Positions 7,559-16,179 of a stretch of 64,000 nucleotides of DNA are shown here, in pieces. The position numbers and the translations under genes were made by a program. Source of the stretch: Alistipes megaguti. Lineage in GTDB: Bacteria; Bacteroidota; Bacteroidia; Bacteroidales; Rikenellaceae. The number at the start of each line of letters is the position of its first letter. Position 1 is the stretch's first letter. The stretch lies in NCBI RefSeq assembly GCF_900604385.1, contig NZ_LR027382.1, forward strand, positions 806,001-870,000, in the 5' to 3' direction. Under the pieces are notes generated by a model, which did no database searches, was not told the DNA's origin, and saw nothing but the letters and a program-made list of their open reading frames with translations.

Positions 7559-7578
7559 AAAAAGGAGTATTTAAAATT

Positions 7579-8103
7579 ATGGCAAAGAATAATTTTGCAC
7601 CTGCTGCCGAGAGCACAGCAACTACCACGACCACGGCTCCTGCCGCAACCTCCAATGCCGCCCCTGCCGCCGAGCAGAAAGAGCCGCAGACAAACCCGAC
7701 CTCGCGCCGTCGTGCACCGAGTGCGCCGATTTGGTCGGCATTGACCGTCGCAAGGCGGATGTTCAACAATCTGCCGTCGGCCTTGCAGAACACCGAAACA
7801 AAGCGGATGTGTCTGAAAGAGGCCGCAGAACGCACCTACGGAGACCCCAAGCGGGCAAGTTACGACATTAAGAACGAAGCCCGCAAATTGACCAACCTAA
7901 TGGATTTCGGGGAGTACTGCCGAAAGAACGGATTAAAGGGAGAAAACGTGGCCGAGCACGTGGTATTCGAGGGTAAAACCGTAATGCGCCGAGTGATGGA
8001 GTACGGCGTCGAGAGCGTCCTCGGAACGAAAATCCAAATGTTCGCAGAACCGCTGACCGACGGTAAGGAAAAGTCCGCCGAGAGTGAAGCAAATGCCGAG
8101 TAA
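7579..8103 (+). CDS. Unknown protein of the element, 174 aa
   Basis: Starts at ATG 7579 with a recognisable ribosome binding site (AAGGAG) 13 bases upstream, unusual in this window. The first 45 residues are low-complexity (Ala/Thr/Pro with PAAESTATTTTTAPAA-like runs) ending in a basic RRRAPSAP patch. A helical domain follows (about 50-150, SALTVARRMFNNLPSALQN... AERTYGDPKRASYDIKNEARKLTN). No catalytic motif is visible. The helical domain and flexible basic linker would fit a DNA-binding or accessory protein, but I do not recognise it. The gene is convergent with the integrase, and a strong hairpin separates them. Confidence 0.65.
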   Translation: MAKNNFAPAAESTATTTTTAPAATSNAAPAAEQKEPQTNPTSRRRAPSAPIWSALTVARRMFNNLPSALQNTETKRMCLKEAAERTYGDPKRASYDIKNEARKLTNLMDFGEYCRKNGLKGENVAEHVVFEGKTVMRRVMEYGVESVLGTKIQMFAEPLTDGKEKSAESEANAE

Positions 8104-8175
8104 CGGTAAAAACAGAGGTTGCGTCAGCACAAAAAAAGAATCGCAACCTTTCTCGCTTTACTCACGCAAACAAGA

Positions 8176-8217
8176 GAGAAAAGGGGTGCCACGGCGAAGC
8201 CGGGCACCTCTTTTCTC
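8176..8217. terminator. Bidirectional terminator between convergent genes
   Basis: GAGAAAAGGGGTGCC pairs with GGCACCTCTTTTCTC (15 bp with one G-U) around ACGGCGAAGCCG. A smaller hairpin (GAGGTTGCG with CGCAACCTTTCTC, about 8115-8155) lies just before it. Together they end transcripts of the 174-residue gene and the integrase. Confidence 0.75.
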
Positions 8218-8228
8218 GATAACGGCAG

Positions 8229-9434
8229 TCACAACAAGTTCTGCATGGCCGCGTCGATTTGGCTGTTCTCGAAAGAATCCAAATAAATTTGGGTAGTCGA
8301 TAAATCGGAATGACCGAGCGATTCGGAAATGATGGCAATATTCACTCCCGACCGCTTCAGCACGGTGGCGAACGTATGCCTTGCGACATAGGTAGTCAGT
8401 TCGATTTTCAGCCCCAATAATCGGCTCCACTCGTGCAGGGCCTTGTTCACGTGTTTCAGCACCTTGCGCACTCGGTCGTAAATCTGTTGCTCGGTCTTGT
8501 GTATGCGGCGGTCGAGTATCGGGAAAATATAGTCCTCGTCCGCATGGTCGGATTGGGCGTATTTGCCGATAATCGCTTTCGACTGCTCCGAGAGGTGGCA
8601 GGTCATCTCCTTGCTGGTTTTGTGGCGGGCATAGTAGATTCTTTCCTCGTCCATATCGCAGTAACGCAGGGTGGCGATGTCTTTGAAATTGATGCCTGCC
8701 GAGAGGTACGAAAACAGGAAAATGTCCCGTGCGAAATCCAGATAGGCCGAACCGTCGGCGGGTATCTCCGCCTGCATCAGCCGTTGCACCTCCTCCTTGC
8801 GGATGGCACGTTTGCGGGTGGCGGTCCACAACCGTCCGATTTTGAATTGCAGGAACGGACTGTGCGGCGTGGTGAAAATCCCCTCGGCAAGAGCCTTGTT
8901 ATAGACGGCTTTCAGAACGCTGAATTTCGTGGCTATCGAATTGCTCTTGTTTCCCTTTTTCATTAGGAACAGTTCGAAATCACGCAGGTAGCCGACCGTA
9001 ATTTCGTCGAAACGGATATTGGTCGAGCGGAATTGTTGCAGGAGTGAAAACGTGACCTTGTGTTTCGATGCCGAGCCGATTTTACCCACCGATTCCAACT
9101 GTGCAATCGTGCGGCGGAAATATTCGGCTATCGTGCAATAGACCCTCCGTCCGTCGGTTTCCAGCACATTGTCCAGCGTTACGGGGACCTCCAACGCTTC
9201 GAGCCGTTTGATGCGCTTGTCGTATTTCTCGATTTGCTCGTAAATCCGTAGCTGAACGGCGGGATTTTGGGTTTTAAGCGTTTGGGTGTCGAAATTCCAA
9301 TCGTCGGCGGGTATATTGATTCCCGTACTTACATAGCGGCAGCGGCGATTGACGGTAAAACGCAGGTAGATGTTCGTGGTACGGTTTTGATTGATGCGGT
9401 CTTTTCTGCAAATGGCATTGATGCTGACACTCAT
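8229..9434 (-). CDS. Tyrosine integrase of the tRNA-Gly element
   Basis: A 401-residue tyrosine recombinase of the Bacteroidota type. An N-terminal arm-binding part (YLRFTVNRRCRYVSTGINIPADDWNFD) is followed by a SAM-like core-binding domain (about 110-200) and a C-terminal catalytic domain. Visible catalytic residues are Arg352 (VARHTFAT), His375 (LGHSD) and Tyr384 (TTQIYLDSF). The position usually holding the first Arg (RGI/RGM in relatives) reads SAGINFKD, so that Arg is not evident. The gene ends in TGA, followed by a strong terminator. It lies 179 bases from the tRNA-Gly it is inferred to use as attachment site. Confidence 0.92.
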   Translation of the reverse strand: MSVSINAICRKDRINQNRTTNIYLRFTVNRRCRYVSTGINIPADDWNFDTQTLKTQNPAVQLRIYEQIEKYDKRIKRLEALEVPVTLDNVLETDGRRVYCTIAEYFRRTIAQLESVGKIGSASKHKVTFSLLQQFRSTNIRFDEITVGYLRDFELFLMKKGNKSNSIATKFSVLKAVYNKALAEGIFTTPHSPFLQFKIGRLWTATRKRAIRKEEVQRLMQAEIPADGSAYLDFARDIFLFSYLSAGINFKDIATLRYCDMDEERIYYARHKTSKEMTCHLSEQSKAIIGKYAQSDHADEDYIFPILDRRIHKTEQQIYDRVRKVLKHVNKALHEWSRLLGLKIELTTYVARHTFATVLKRSGVNIAIISESLGHSDLSTTQIYLDSFENSQIDAAMQNLL

Positions 9435-9569
9435 AATGTTGCGGCATTATGCAGACAAGCGCGAACGGTGTTTTACCGCCGTAAAACATGGTTAAACAAA
9501 TGGTAAAACATTCTTCGGAAAACGGCGCGAAAAAGGCATTACGGAGAGTTTCATTTCGCACCTGCAAAA

Positions 9570-9604
9570 AGAAAAACGAGCGATAATTCATTGATTATCA
9601 CTCG
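9570..9604 (-). terminator. Intrinsic terminator of tRNA-Gly
   Basis: On the minus strand, AACGAGTGATAAT pairs with ATTATCGCTCGTT around CAATGA and is followed by a T-rich tail, directly downstream of the tRNA. Because it lies inside the element boundary, the element brings its own terminator. Confidence 0.7.
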
Positions 9605-9613
9605 TTTATTAAG

Positions 9614-9686
9614 AGCGGAAAACGGGACTCGGACCCGCGACCTCAACCTTGGCAAGGTTGCGCTCTACCAACTGAGCTATTTCCGC
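9614..9686 (-). tRNA. tRNA-Gly (GCC anticodon)
   Basis: A 73-nucleotide tRNA beginning GCGGAAATAGCTCAGTTGG. The anticodon stem CAACC/GGTTG encloses TTGCCAA, giving anticodon GCC, and the T-arm is GCGGGTCCGAGTCCCGT. The acceptor stem is fully paired and CCA is not encoded. Its 3' 54 bases are duplicated at 1822-1875, marking it as the integration site. The integrated copy regenerates a complete tRNA. Confidence 0.95.
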
Positions 9687-9779
9687 ATTTGTCAACCCCA
9701 ATACTTGTCGTTTGGGATTGCAAATATAAGCGCTTTTTTTTATTCTGCAAAATTTTCTGACACCTTTTCTCCAAAACAA

Positions 9780-9809
9780 ATATCCCCGATCTTTTCAGAC
9801 CGGGGATAT
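9780..9809. terminator. Intrinsic terminator
   Basis: ATATCCCCG and CGGGGATAT pair around a short loop. The hairpin lies 20 bases after the minus-strand oxoamine synthase stop, followed on that strand by T-rich sequence. Confidence 0.65.
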
Positions 9810-9828
9810 TCTACCGAAAAACATCGAC

Positions 9829-11100
9829 TTAGCGTACCTTGAAACCCTCGTCGGCTTTCATCGGAATCGGAAGCGAGGCATAATAGCCACTCTCCAGTTT
9901 GCTGCGGACAGCCTTGAAGGCCTCGATCGTCTCCTTCACATCCTCCAGCGTATGGGCTGCCGTCGGAATCACGCGAAGGATAATTTCACCCTTCGGGATT
10001 ACCGGGTAGATCACCATCGAGCAGAAGATACCGTGGTTCTCACGCAGGTCGACTACCAGGTTCGTGGCCTCCGGAACGCCTCCCTTCAGGAAAACCGGCG
10101 TTACGGGCGAATTCGTCACGCCGATATCGAAGCCGTTCTCCTTCAGGCTGCCTTGCAGCGCACGGACGATCTCCCACAGTTTCTGCTGGAACTCCGGATG
10201 GTTGCGGATCAACTCCAGACGCTTCAGCGCACCGATCACCATCGGCATCGGCAGCGACTTGGCATAAAGCTGCGAACGCATGTTGTAACGCAGCAGGTTG
10301 ATCAGCCAGCGCGGTCCGCTGACAAAGGCGCCGATGCCGGCCATCGACTTGGCAAAAGTGTTGAACAGCACGTCCACACCGTCGACCACGCCAAAATGCG
10401 AGGCCGTACCGCGGCCGCCCTCACCCATCGTACCGAAACCATGGGCATCATCGACCAACAGGCGGAACTGGAAATCCTTCTTCAGGGCAACAATCTCGTC
10501 GAGTTTGCCCAGATCGCCCTTCATGCCGAACACACCCTCGGTAACGACCAGTACACCGCCGTTCTGCTCGTTGGCCAGTTCGGTGGCGTGGTGCAGCTGC
10601 AGGCGGAGCGACTCCATGTCGTTGTGGCCGAAGACAAAGCGCTTGCCCTTGTGCAGACGCAGACCGTCGATGATGCAGGCGTGAGCCTCGGCATCGTAAA
10701 CCACCACGTCTCGTGGCGTGAGCAGACAGTCGATAATCGAGATCATGCCCTGATAGCCGAAGTTGAGCAGGAAAGCATCCTCCTTGCCGACAAAGGCGGC
10801 CAGTTCGCGTTCGAGCTGCTCGTGGTATTTGGTCTGACCGCTCATCATGCGGGCACCCATCGGAGCTGCCATACCGAACTGGGCGGCACCCTCGGCATCG
10901 GCCTTGCGCACCTCGGGATGATTGGCCAGACCGAGGTAGTTGTTCAGGCTCCAGTTGAGCACCTTGTGGCCGCGGAAGGTCATGTGGGGACCGATCTCGC
11001 CCTCGAGTTTCGGGAAGGCGAAATAACCGTGAGCGTAAGCCATGTACTGACCGATAGGTCCGCCGGCATTCTTGCTCAGACGATCGAAAATATCAACCAT
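9829..11100 (-). CDS. Alpha-oxoamine synthase, probable serine palmitoyltransferase
   Basis: A 423-residue PLP enzyme of the alpha-oxoamine synthase family, joining an amino acid to an acyl thioester with loss of CO2. Lys251 in NTFAKSMAGIG is the expected Schiff-base lysine, Asp217 in VDDAHGFG binds the pyridine nitrogen, and the APMGARMMSGQTKYHEQLE segment is typical. In Bacteroidota such proteins start sphingolipid synthesis from serine and palmitoyl thioester. 8-amino-7-oxononanoate synthase or glycine acyltransferase activity is possible, but no biotin genes are nearby. I chose the start MVDIFDRL because the upstream extension is atypical and the -7 box at 11150-11157 lies within it. Confidence 0.85.
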   Translation of the reverse strand: MVDIFDRLSKNAGGPIGQYMAYAHGYFAFPKLEGEIGPHMTFRGHKVLNWSLNNYLGLANHPEVRKADAEGAAQFGMAAPMGARMMSGQTKYHEQLERELAAFVGKEDAFLLNFGYQGMISIIDCLLTPRDVVVYDAEAHACIIDGLRLHKGKRFVFGHNDMESLRLQLHHATELANEQNGGVLVVTEGVFGMKGDLGKLDEIVALKKDFQFRLLVDDAHGFGTMGEGGRGTASHFGVVDGVDVLFNTFAKSMAGIGAFVSGPRWLINLLRYNMRSQLYAKSLPMPMVIGALKRLELIRNHPEFQQKLWEIVRALQGSLKENGFDIGVTNSPVTPVFLKGGVPEATNLVVDLRENHGIFCSMVIYPVIPKGEIILRVIPTAAHTLEDVKETIEAFKAVRSKLESGYYASLPIPMKADEGFKVR

Positions 11101-11149
11101 GTTGTTTGTGTTTATGAGTTTAAGTGACTTATCGTTTTGTTTTGCCGCG

Positions 11150-11157
11150 CAAAAGTA
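11150..11157 (-). promoter_or_regulatory. Bacteroidota -7 box upstream of the oxoamine synthase
   Basis: Minus-strand TACTTTTG fits TAnnTTTG. It places the transcript start about 43 bases before ATG 11100, which supports the chosen start. Confidence 0.6.
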
Positions 11158-11230
11158 CAAATAATTGAACGATTTTAACGGTCAAAAGTAGCCGTTTTTT
11201 GCTCCCCGGCGATACGCATTTATACGTATT

Positions 11231-12397
11231 TTAGGACTTCCGGTCTCTTTTGCGGTCCACGGCGTCGACAATCACGGCCACGGCTCCGTCACCCGTCACG
11301 TTGGTCGCCGTGCCGAAACTGTCCATGGCGATATAGGTGGCAATCATCAGTCCGCACAGCGTCTCGTCGAATCCCAGCATCGACTCCAGCAGCCCCAGCG
11401 CCGCCATGATCGCCCCGCCCGGAACCCCCGGAGCCGCCACCATCGTCACCCCCAGCAGCACGATGAAGCCCGCAAAGGTCGCCGTCGGAAGCTCCGCTCC
11501 AGCCAGCATCGAAACGGCCAGCGCACAGGCCGTGATCTTCATCATCGACCCCGAGAGGTGGATCGTCGCGCAGAGCGGAATGACGAACGACGCCAGTTCG
11601 GGACGCACCCCGAGGCGCAGCGTCCGCTCCAGCGTCACGGGAATCGTCGCCGCCGAGGATTGCGTGCCGAGGGCCGTAACGTAGGCCGGCAGCATCGTAC
11701 GCAGCATCCGGAGCGGATTCCGCCGCGACGCGAGTCCCGCCACCGAGAACTGGAACAGCAGCAGCGCAACCGTCAGCACGAAGATCACCACGATCAGTTT
11801 GACGAAGACCCCCAGTACGCCGGCGACCTGTCCCGACCGGGTGATCGAGAGGAAGATGCCGAAGATATAAAGAGGCAGCAGCGGCAGAATGACCCGGGCA
11901 ATGACCCGTTCGATGATGCGCTTGAAGTCGTCGAGCGCCCCCTTGAGCGTCACCGACCCGGTTGCGGCCATCCCCAGACCGAGGACGAAGGCCAGCACCA
12001 GAGCCGACATCACCCCCATGACGGGCGGTATGGCAAGGGTGAAGTAAGGGGTCAAGGCCTCACCCTCTTCGGGGAGGACCATCTCCGAACCGGCAAGCAG
12101 CGTCGGAAACACGGCCCGGCCGACAAAGTAGGTGCCGAACCCCGAGATCAGCGTGAAGCCGTAGGCCAGGGCGGCCGTCAGCGCCAGCAGGCGCCCGGCA
12201 CTGCGCCCCAGGTCGGCGATGCCCGGCGCCACCAGCCCGAAGATGAGCAGCGGAATGACGAACTCCAGAAACTGTCCGAATACGGCATTGAAGGTCAGGG
12301 CCGCCCGAGCCACCCATCCGGGCAGGAAGAGGCCGCCAACAATACCCAGCACGATAGCCAGCACAACGCGCGGCAGCAGTCCGAATTTTCGCTTCAT
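11231..12397 (-). CDS. Dicarboxylate/amino acid:cation symporter (SLC1/DAACS family)
   Basis: A 388-residue inner-membrane transporter with about eight helices and the two re-entrant hairpin motifs of the SLC1 fold. GTQSSAATIP (about 244-253) corresponds to the serine-rich HP1 tip. PGVPGG (about 322-327) is the HP2 tip. DSFGTATNVTGDGAVAVIVD near the end corresponds to the NMTGD-type helix 8 that binds substrate and Na+. Relatives take up glutamate, aspartate, C4-dicarboxylates, serine or threonine with Na+ or H+. The substrate cannot be fixed from these motifs. Monocistronic, and divergent from the radical SAM gene at 12447. Confidence 0.9.
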   Translation of the reverse strand: MKRKFGLLPRVVLAIVLGIVGGLFLPGWVARAALTFNAVFGQFLEFVIPLLIFGLVAPGIADLGRSAGRLLALTAALAYGFTLISGFGTYFVGRAVFPTLLAGSEMVLPEEGEALTPYFTLAIPPVMGVMSALVLAFVLGLGMAATGSVTLKGALDDFKRIIERVIARVILPLLPLYIFGIFLSITRSGQVAGVLGVFVKLIVVIFVLTVALLLFQFSVAGLASRRNPLRMLRTMLPAYVTALGTQSSAATIPVTLERTLRLGVRPELASFVIPLCATIHLSGSMMKITACALAVSMLAGAELPTATFAGFIVLLGVTMVAAPGVPGGAIMAALGLLESMLGFDETLCGLMIATYIAMDSFGTATNVTGDGAVAVIVDAVDRKRDRKS

Positions 12398-12434
12398 CGA
12401 AGAATGATTTTTGTAAAGGTATGAAAAAATTAGT

Positions 12435-12442
12435 TACTTTTG
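12435..12442 (+). promoter_or_regulatory. -7 box immediately before a start codon
   Basis: TACTTTTG with a matching TTTG at 12410-12413 (21-base spacing). It ends only 4 bases before ATG 12447, so the transcript should have no or almost no leader. Confidence 0.65.
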
Positions 12443-12446
12443 TCAC

Positions 12447-13220
12447 ATGACATCCCTTTACCACGACATCATCTACGGCCCGGTACACTCGCGGCGGCTG
12501 GGTCTCTCGCTCGGGGTCAATCTGTTGCCCACCGAGTCGAAGCTCTGTTCGTTCGACTGCATCTACTGCGAATGCGGCTGGAATGCCGACCATCCCGGCG
12601 GGCGTCGTTTCAACGCCCGGGAGGAGGTGCGCACACACCTCGAGACCGCCCTGCGGCAGATGGCCGGAGCCGGGACTCCACCCGATGTGATCACCTTTGC
12701 CGGCAACGGCGAACCGACCCTGCATCCCGATTTCGAGGGGGTGATCGACGATACGATAGCGCTGCGTGACCGCTACTGCCCCGCGGCGAAGGTCTCCGTG
12801 CTGTCGAACGCCACGCAGATCCACCGCCCGGAGGTGCGGCGGGCGCTGCTGCGTGTGGACAATAGCATCCTGAAGCTCGACTCGGCCTTCGATGCCACGG
12901 TGCGCCGCATCGACAACCCGCAGAACCCGCATTATACGGTTCGGGGCATTGTCGATGAAATGAAGCGCTTCGAGGGACGGATGATTCTCCAGACGATGTT
13001 CCTGCGCGGCGAGTGCAACGGTGCGCCGATCGACAACACCACGCAGGAGGAGGTCGAAGCATGGCTGCGCCTCGTCGAGGAGATCCGCCCCCGGCAGGTG
13101 ATGGTCTATTCGCTCGACCGCGACACGCCGTGTCCCACCCTCGAAAAGGTTTCACACGAGGAGCTGCAGCAGATTGCCACCCGCGTCGAAGCGCTGGGAA
13201 TTCCCTGCTCCGTCGCCTGA
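12447..13220 (+). CDS. Radical SAM protein
   Basis: A 257-residue radical SAM protein. The iron-sulfur motif CSFDCIYC (Cys34, Cys38, Cys41) lies in the first strand-helix unit, and FAGNGEPTLHP is the glycine-rich SAM-contacting segment (about 89-99). The N-terminus IIYGPVHSRRLGLSLGVNLLP is characteristic of the group of small radical SAM proteins related to the MoaA/PflA-like family and often annotated without function. No auxiliary cluster or SPASM extension is present. Start chosen at ATG 12447, directly after a promoter -7 box. Function unknown, with no informative neighbour. Confidence 0.85.
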   Translation: MTSLYHDIIYGPVHSRRLGLSLGVNLLPTESKLCSFDCIYCECGWNADHPGGRRFNAREEVRTHLETALRQMAGAGTPPDVITFAGNGEPTLHPDFEGVIDDTIALRDRYCPAAKVSVLSNATQIHRPEVRRALLRVDNSILKLDSAFDATVRRIDNPQNPHYTVRGIVDEMKRFEGRMILQTMFLRGECNGAPIDNTTQEEVEAWLRLVEEIRPRQVMVYSLDRDTPCPTLEKVSHEELQQIATRVEALGIPCSVA

Positions 13221-13324
13221 CCCAGGCCGGCGCCATCCGCCGACACGCGGTCTACGCCCCCCGCGCAATCCTCTCCCCGACAGCCGGGCGGAGGTTCAAC
13301 ACGCACAACCGGAATCGAAGACAC

Positions 13325-13352
13325 CTCCCGGGCCCTCGCCAGGGCTCGGGAG
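13325..13352. terminator. GC-rich hairpin upstream of yaaA
   Basis: CTCCCGGGCCCT and AGGGCTCGGGAG form a 12-bp stem with one G-U pair and loop CGCC. Only TTT follows, so it may be a weak terminator of the radical SAM transcript or a leader hairpin of yaaA. Confidence 0.5.
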
Positions 13353-13377
13353 TTTCACACCAAAAACACCCGCAACC

Positions 13378-14139
13378 ATGCAACTATTACTCTCCTGCGC
13401 CAAGACGATGACGGACCGGAGCCCGATCTCCGTACCCCGCACCACCAAACCCCGATACGGAACCGAGGCCGACACAGCCGCGGCCGCTCTGGCATCGCTG
13501 TCGGCCGATGATCTGGCCCGTCTGCTGCACATCAACCGCACGCTGGCGGCCGAAAACCGCCGCCGCTACGCCTCGTTCCACGACGCACCGTCGCTGCCGG
13601 CCCTGACGGCCTACACCGGCATCGTCTTCAAACGGATCGACCCGGCAAGCTTCACCCCCGCGGATTTCGAATACGCCCAGGAGCATCTGAACATCACCTC
13701 GTTCCTCTACGGGTTGCTCCGCCCGCTGGATCGGATCCGCCCCTACCGGCTCGAGGGCGACACCGTCCTGCCGGGCGACGACGAGCAGACGCGCTTCGCC
13801 TTCTGGCAGTCGCGACTCACCGATGCATTCATCGACAAGATCCGCGCCGACGGCGGCGTGCTGCTCAACGCAGCCAGCGGCGAGATGAAACGACTCTTCG
13901 ACTGGCGGCGTCTCGCACGCGAGGTACGGATCATCACCCCGGAGTTCCGCATCCGCGAGGGCGACCGTCTCCGGACCATTGTCGTCTATACGAAGATGTG
14001 CCGCGGTGAGATGACGCGCTTCGCGTTGAAGAACCGGATCGAGAACCCCGAACTGCTGAAGTCGTTCGAATGGGAGGGGTTCCGGTTCGATCCGGCGGAG
14101 AGTCGCGGCGACAACTGGTTTTTCACCCTGCAGCAATAA
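13378..14139 (+). CDS. yaaA: Peroxide stress protein YaaA
   Basis: A 253-residue protein of the YaaA (DUF328/UPF0246) family, which lowers free iron and protects DNA during hydrogen peroxide stress. Family signatures visible are MQLLLSCAKTM at the start, YTGIVFKRID (about 76-85), LNITSFLYGLLRPLDRIRPYRLE, NAASGEMKRLF and the ending EWEGFRFDPAESRGDNWFFTLQQ. The frame is open further upstream, but the preceding sequence is Pro/Arg-rich and unlike the family, so ATG 13378 is the start. It converges on dxs, with a shared strong terminator. Confidence 0.92.
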   Translation: MQLLLSCAKTMTDRSPISVPRTTKPRYGTEADTAAAALASLSADDLARLLHINRTLAAENRRRYASFHDAPSLPALTAYTGIVFKRIDPASFTPADFEYAQEHLNITSFLYGLLRPLDRIRPYRLEGDTVLPGDDEQTRFAFWQSRLTDAFIDKIRADGGVLLNAASGEMKRLFDWRRLAREVRIITPEFRIREGDRLRTIVVYTKMCRGEMTRFALKNRIENPELLKSFEWEGFRFDPAESRGDNWFFTLQQ

Positions 14140-14170
14140 AAAAGTCCGGGCAAAAACCCGGACATTTTTT
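14138..14170. terminator. Bidirectional terminator between yaaA and dxs
   Basis: AAAAAAGTCCGGG, loop CAAAAA, CCCGGACATTTTTT. T-runs on both strands suit both convergent transcripts. Confidence 0.85.
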
Positions 14171-14191
14171 CGAGGAGGGGAGGGCAGCAGC

Positions 14192-16099
14192 TCACTGTCC
14201 TGCTCCGGCGGCCTCTTTGGCCGGCCGCACGGCCAGCAGCGCCCGGAGAATCGACGCTTCGTCGTAGCCGCAAAGGGCCTGCAACTGGGCGGGCGTGCCG
14301 TGTTCGACCCACTGGTCGCCGATCCCCAGCCGCGTGACCTGCACGTCGTAACCGCGCGAAGTGAAGAAGACCGTCACAGCCTCGCCCACTCCGCCGCTCA
14401 GGCAGCCGTCCTCGACCGTGATGACCCGACGGAAGCGGCGGCCCACCTCATCGAGCAGCACTTCGTCCAGCGGTTTGACATAGCGCAGGTCGTAATGCGC
14501 CGCCTCGACCCCTTCGGCCGAAGCCCGTTCGGCGGCACGTGCCGCCGCATTGCCCGCCGTACCAATGGTCACCAGCGCCACGTCGCTTCCCTCGCGCAAC
14601 CGGCGACCCCGTCCCACGGGCAGTTTCTCGAAGGCTGCACCGCGCCACGGAAGCCCCTCCCCGCACCCCCGCGGGTAACGGATCATGAAGGGATGACCGG
14701 CACACAGCGCCGTATACATCAGATTGCGCAGTTCGGGTTCGTTCATCGGAGCGGCAATCGTCAGCCCCGGGATGGCCCGGAAGGCCTCCATGTCAAAGAC
14801 TCCGTGGTGGGTTACACCGTCCTCGCCGACCAGTCCGCCGCGGTCGAGACACATCACCACCGGAAGATCCTGGATCGCCACGTCGTGGATCACATTGTCG
14901 TAGGCCCGCTGCATGAAGGTCGAGTAGATGTTGCAGAAGGGGATCATCCCCGCGGCGGCCAGTCCGGCCGAGAAGGTCACGGCGTGTCCTTCGGCAATGC
15001 CCACATCGAAGCAGCGGTCAGGCATCTCGCGCATCAGGATGTTCATCGAACAGCCCGTAGGCATGGCAGGGGTCACCCCCACAACCCGCGGATCCATCCG
15101 GGCCAGTTCAAGCAGCGTCTCGCCGAAGACATCTTGGTAGCGGGTCGCACCGCCCGACAACTTGATCCGTTCTCCCGTATCGGGGTTGAAGCGGCCCGGA
15201 GCGTGCCACACCGGCTGGTCGTGTTCGGCCGGCAGGTAACCCTTGCCCTTGACTGTCAGCACGTGCAGCAGTTTCGGGCCCTCGATGTCGCGCAGCGCCC
15301 GCAACGTGCGGACCAGCTCCTTGAGGTTGTGGCCGTCGACCGGCCCGAAATAGCGGAAATTGAGACTCTCGAAGAAGTTGCTCTTGTTCAGCACCCCCTG
15401 CTTGACGGCATTACCCGCCATCTGGCAGAGGCGCAGCAGCCGCGGCGTATGCGAAAGAATCCCCCACAGCCGCTGTTTGAAGCGGTTGTAGTGAACCGAG
15501 GTCGAGATCTTCAGCAGGTAGTTCTTCAGCGCGCCGGTGGCCTGATCGATGGCCATGTTGTTGTCGTTGAGAATCACCAGCAGGTTCGTCCGCTTCGAAG
15601 CCCCGGCATTGTTCAACCCCTCGAAGGCCAGGCCGCCGGTCATCGAACCGTCGCCGATGACGGCTACCACCTGGTGCTTTTCACCGCGCAGCTCGGCCGC
15701 CTTGGCCATGCCGAAAGCCGCCGAAATCGACACCGAAGCGTGACCGCCCCCGAAGGCGTCGTACTCGCTCTCGGACATGCGCGGAAAACCGCTGATGCCG
15801 CCCAGCTGACGTTTGGTATGGAACGCCTCGCGACGCCCCGTGATGATCTTGTGGGCATAGGTCTGATGACCGACATCCCAGACGATCTTGTCCTGCGGCG
15901 CGTCGAAGACATAATGCAGTGCCGCAGCCAGCTCCACGGCCCCGAGACTCGAGGCCAGATGGCCCGGATTGACCGAACACTCCTCAATGATATAGTGACG
16001 CAGCTCGTCGCAATAGAGCCGCAGCTCTTCGGGCGAGAGTTTCTTCAAATCCCGGGGCGAGGAGACCCGGGTCAGCAGTTTATAATCTTCACGCGACAT
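14192..16099 (-). CDS. dxs: 1-deoxy-D-xylulose-5-phosphate synthase
   Basis: A 635-residue thiamine-diphosphate enzyme joining pyruvate and glyceraldehyde 3-phosphate, the first step of the MEP isoprenoid pathway. The N-terminal domain has [40 protein letters not shown] sequence and the ThDP/Mg motif GDGSMTGG...NDNNMAID. The middle transketolase domain has [15 protein letters not shown] with the catalytic Glu, and FMIRYPRG follows. Length is normal for the family. Start taken at MSREDYKLL because the upstream extension is lineage-unlike and a -7 box (16108-16115) lies just before it. Divergent from pyrH. The later pathway enzyme IspG is also in this window (56646-58163). Confidence 0.95.
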   Translation of the reverse strand: MSREDYKLLTRVSSPRDLKKLSPEELRLYCDELRHYIIEECSVNPGHLASSLGAVELAAALHYVFDAPQDKIVWDVGHQTYAHKIITGRREAFHTKRQLGGISGFPRMSESEYDAFGGGHASVSISAAFGMAKAAELRGEKHQVVAVIGDGSMTGGLAFEGLNNAGASKRTNLLVILNDNNMAIDQATGALKNYLLKISTSVHYNRFKQRLWGILSHTPRLLRLCQMAGNAVKQGVLNKSNFFESLNFRYFGPVDGHNLKELVRTLRALRDIEGPKLLHVLTVKGKGYLPAEHDQPVWHAPGRFNPDTGERIKLSGGATRYQDVFGETLLELARMDPRVVGVTPAMPTGCSMNILMREMPDRCFDVGIAEGHAVTFSAGLAAAGMIPFCNIYSTFMQRAYDNVIHDVAIQDLPVVMCLDRGGLVGEDGVTHHGVFDMEAFRAIPGLTIAAPMNEPELRNLMYTALCAGHPFMIRYPRGCGEGLPWRGAAFEKLPVGRGRRLREGSDVALVTIGTAGNAAARAAERASAEGVEAAHYDLRYVKPLDEVLLDEVGRRFRRVITVEDGCLSGGVGEAVTVFFTSRGYDVQVTRLGIGDQWVEHGTPAQLQALCGYDEASILRALLAVRPAKEAAGAGQ

Positions 16100-16107
16100 T
16101 GGGAAGA

Positions 16108-16115
16108 CAAAGATA
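16108..16115 (-). promoter_or_regulatory. -7 box of dxs
   Basis: Minus-strand TATCTTTG ends 8 bases before the dxs ATG (16099), implying a very short leader. Confidence 0.6.
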
Positions 16116-16179
16116 CATAATAATGGGGAAATTTTCGAAAATTTTCCTATCTTCGCGTAACGGTAAAACCACACACGTC

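Larger units (their letters stand above)
1822..9666. mobile_element. Integrative element at tRNA-Gly(GCC), about 7.8 kb
   Basis: The boundaries are a perfect 54-bp direct repeat, 1822-1875 and 9613-9666, corresponding to the 3' part of tRNA-Gly. The right copy completes the functional tRNA. The tyrosine integrase (8229-9434) lies beside the tRNA, as expected for such islands. Contents from left to right: an interrupted small gene, a lipoprotein, a 98-residue unknown, an interrupted helicase-like gene, a repeat region, 266- and 174-residue unknowns and the integrase. No relaxase, coupling protein or conjugation genes are seen, so it would need help to transfer. Base composition is more mixed than in the flanking core genes. 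Confidence 0.8.
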
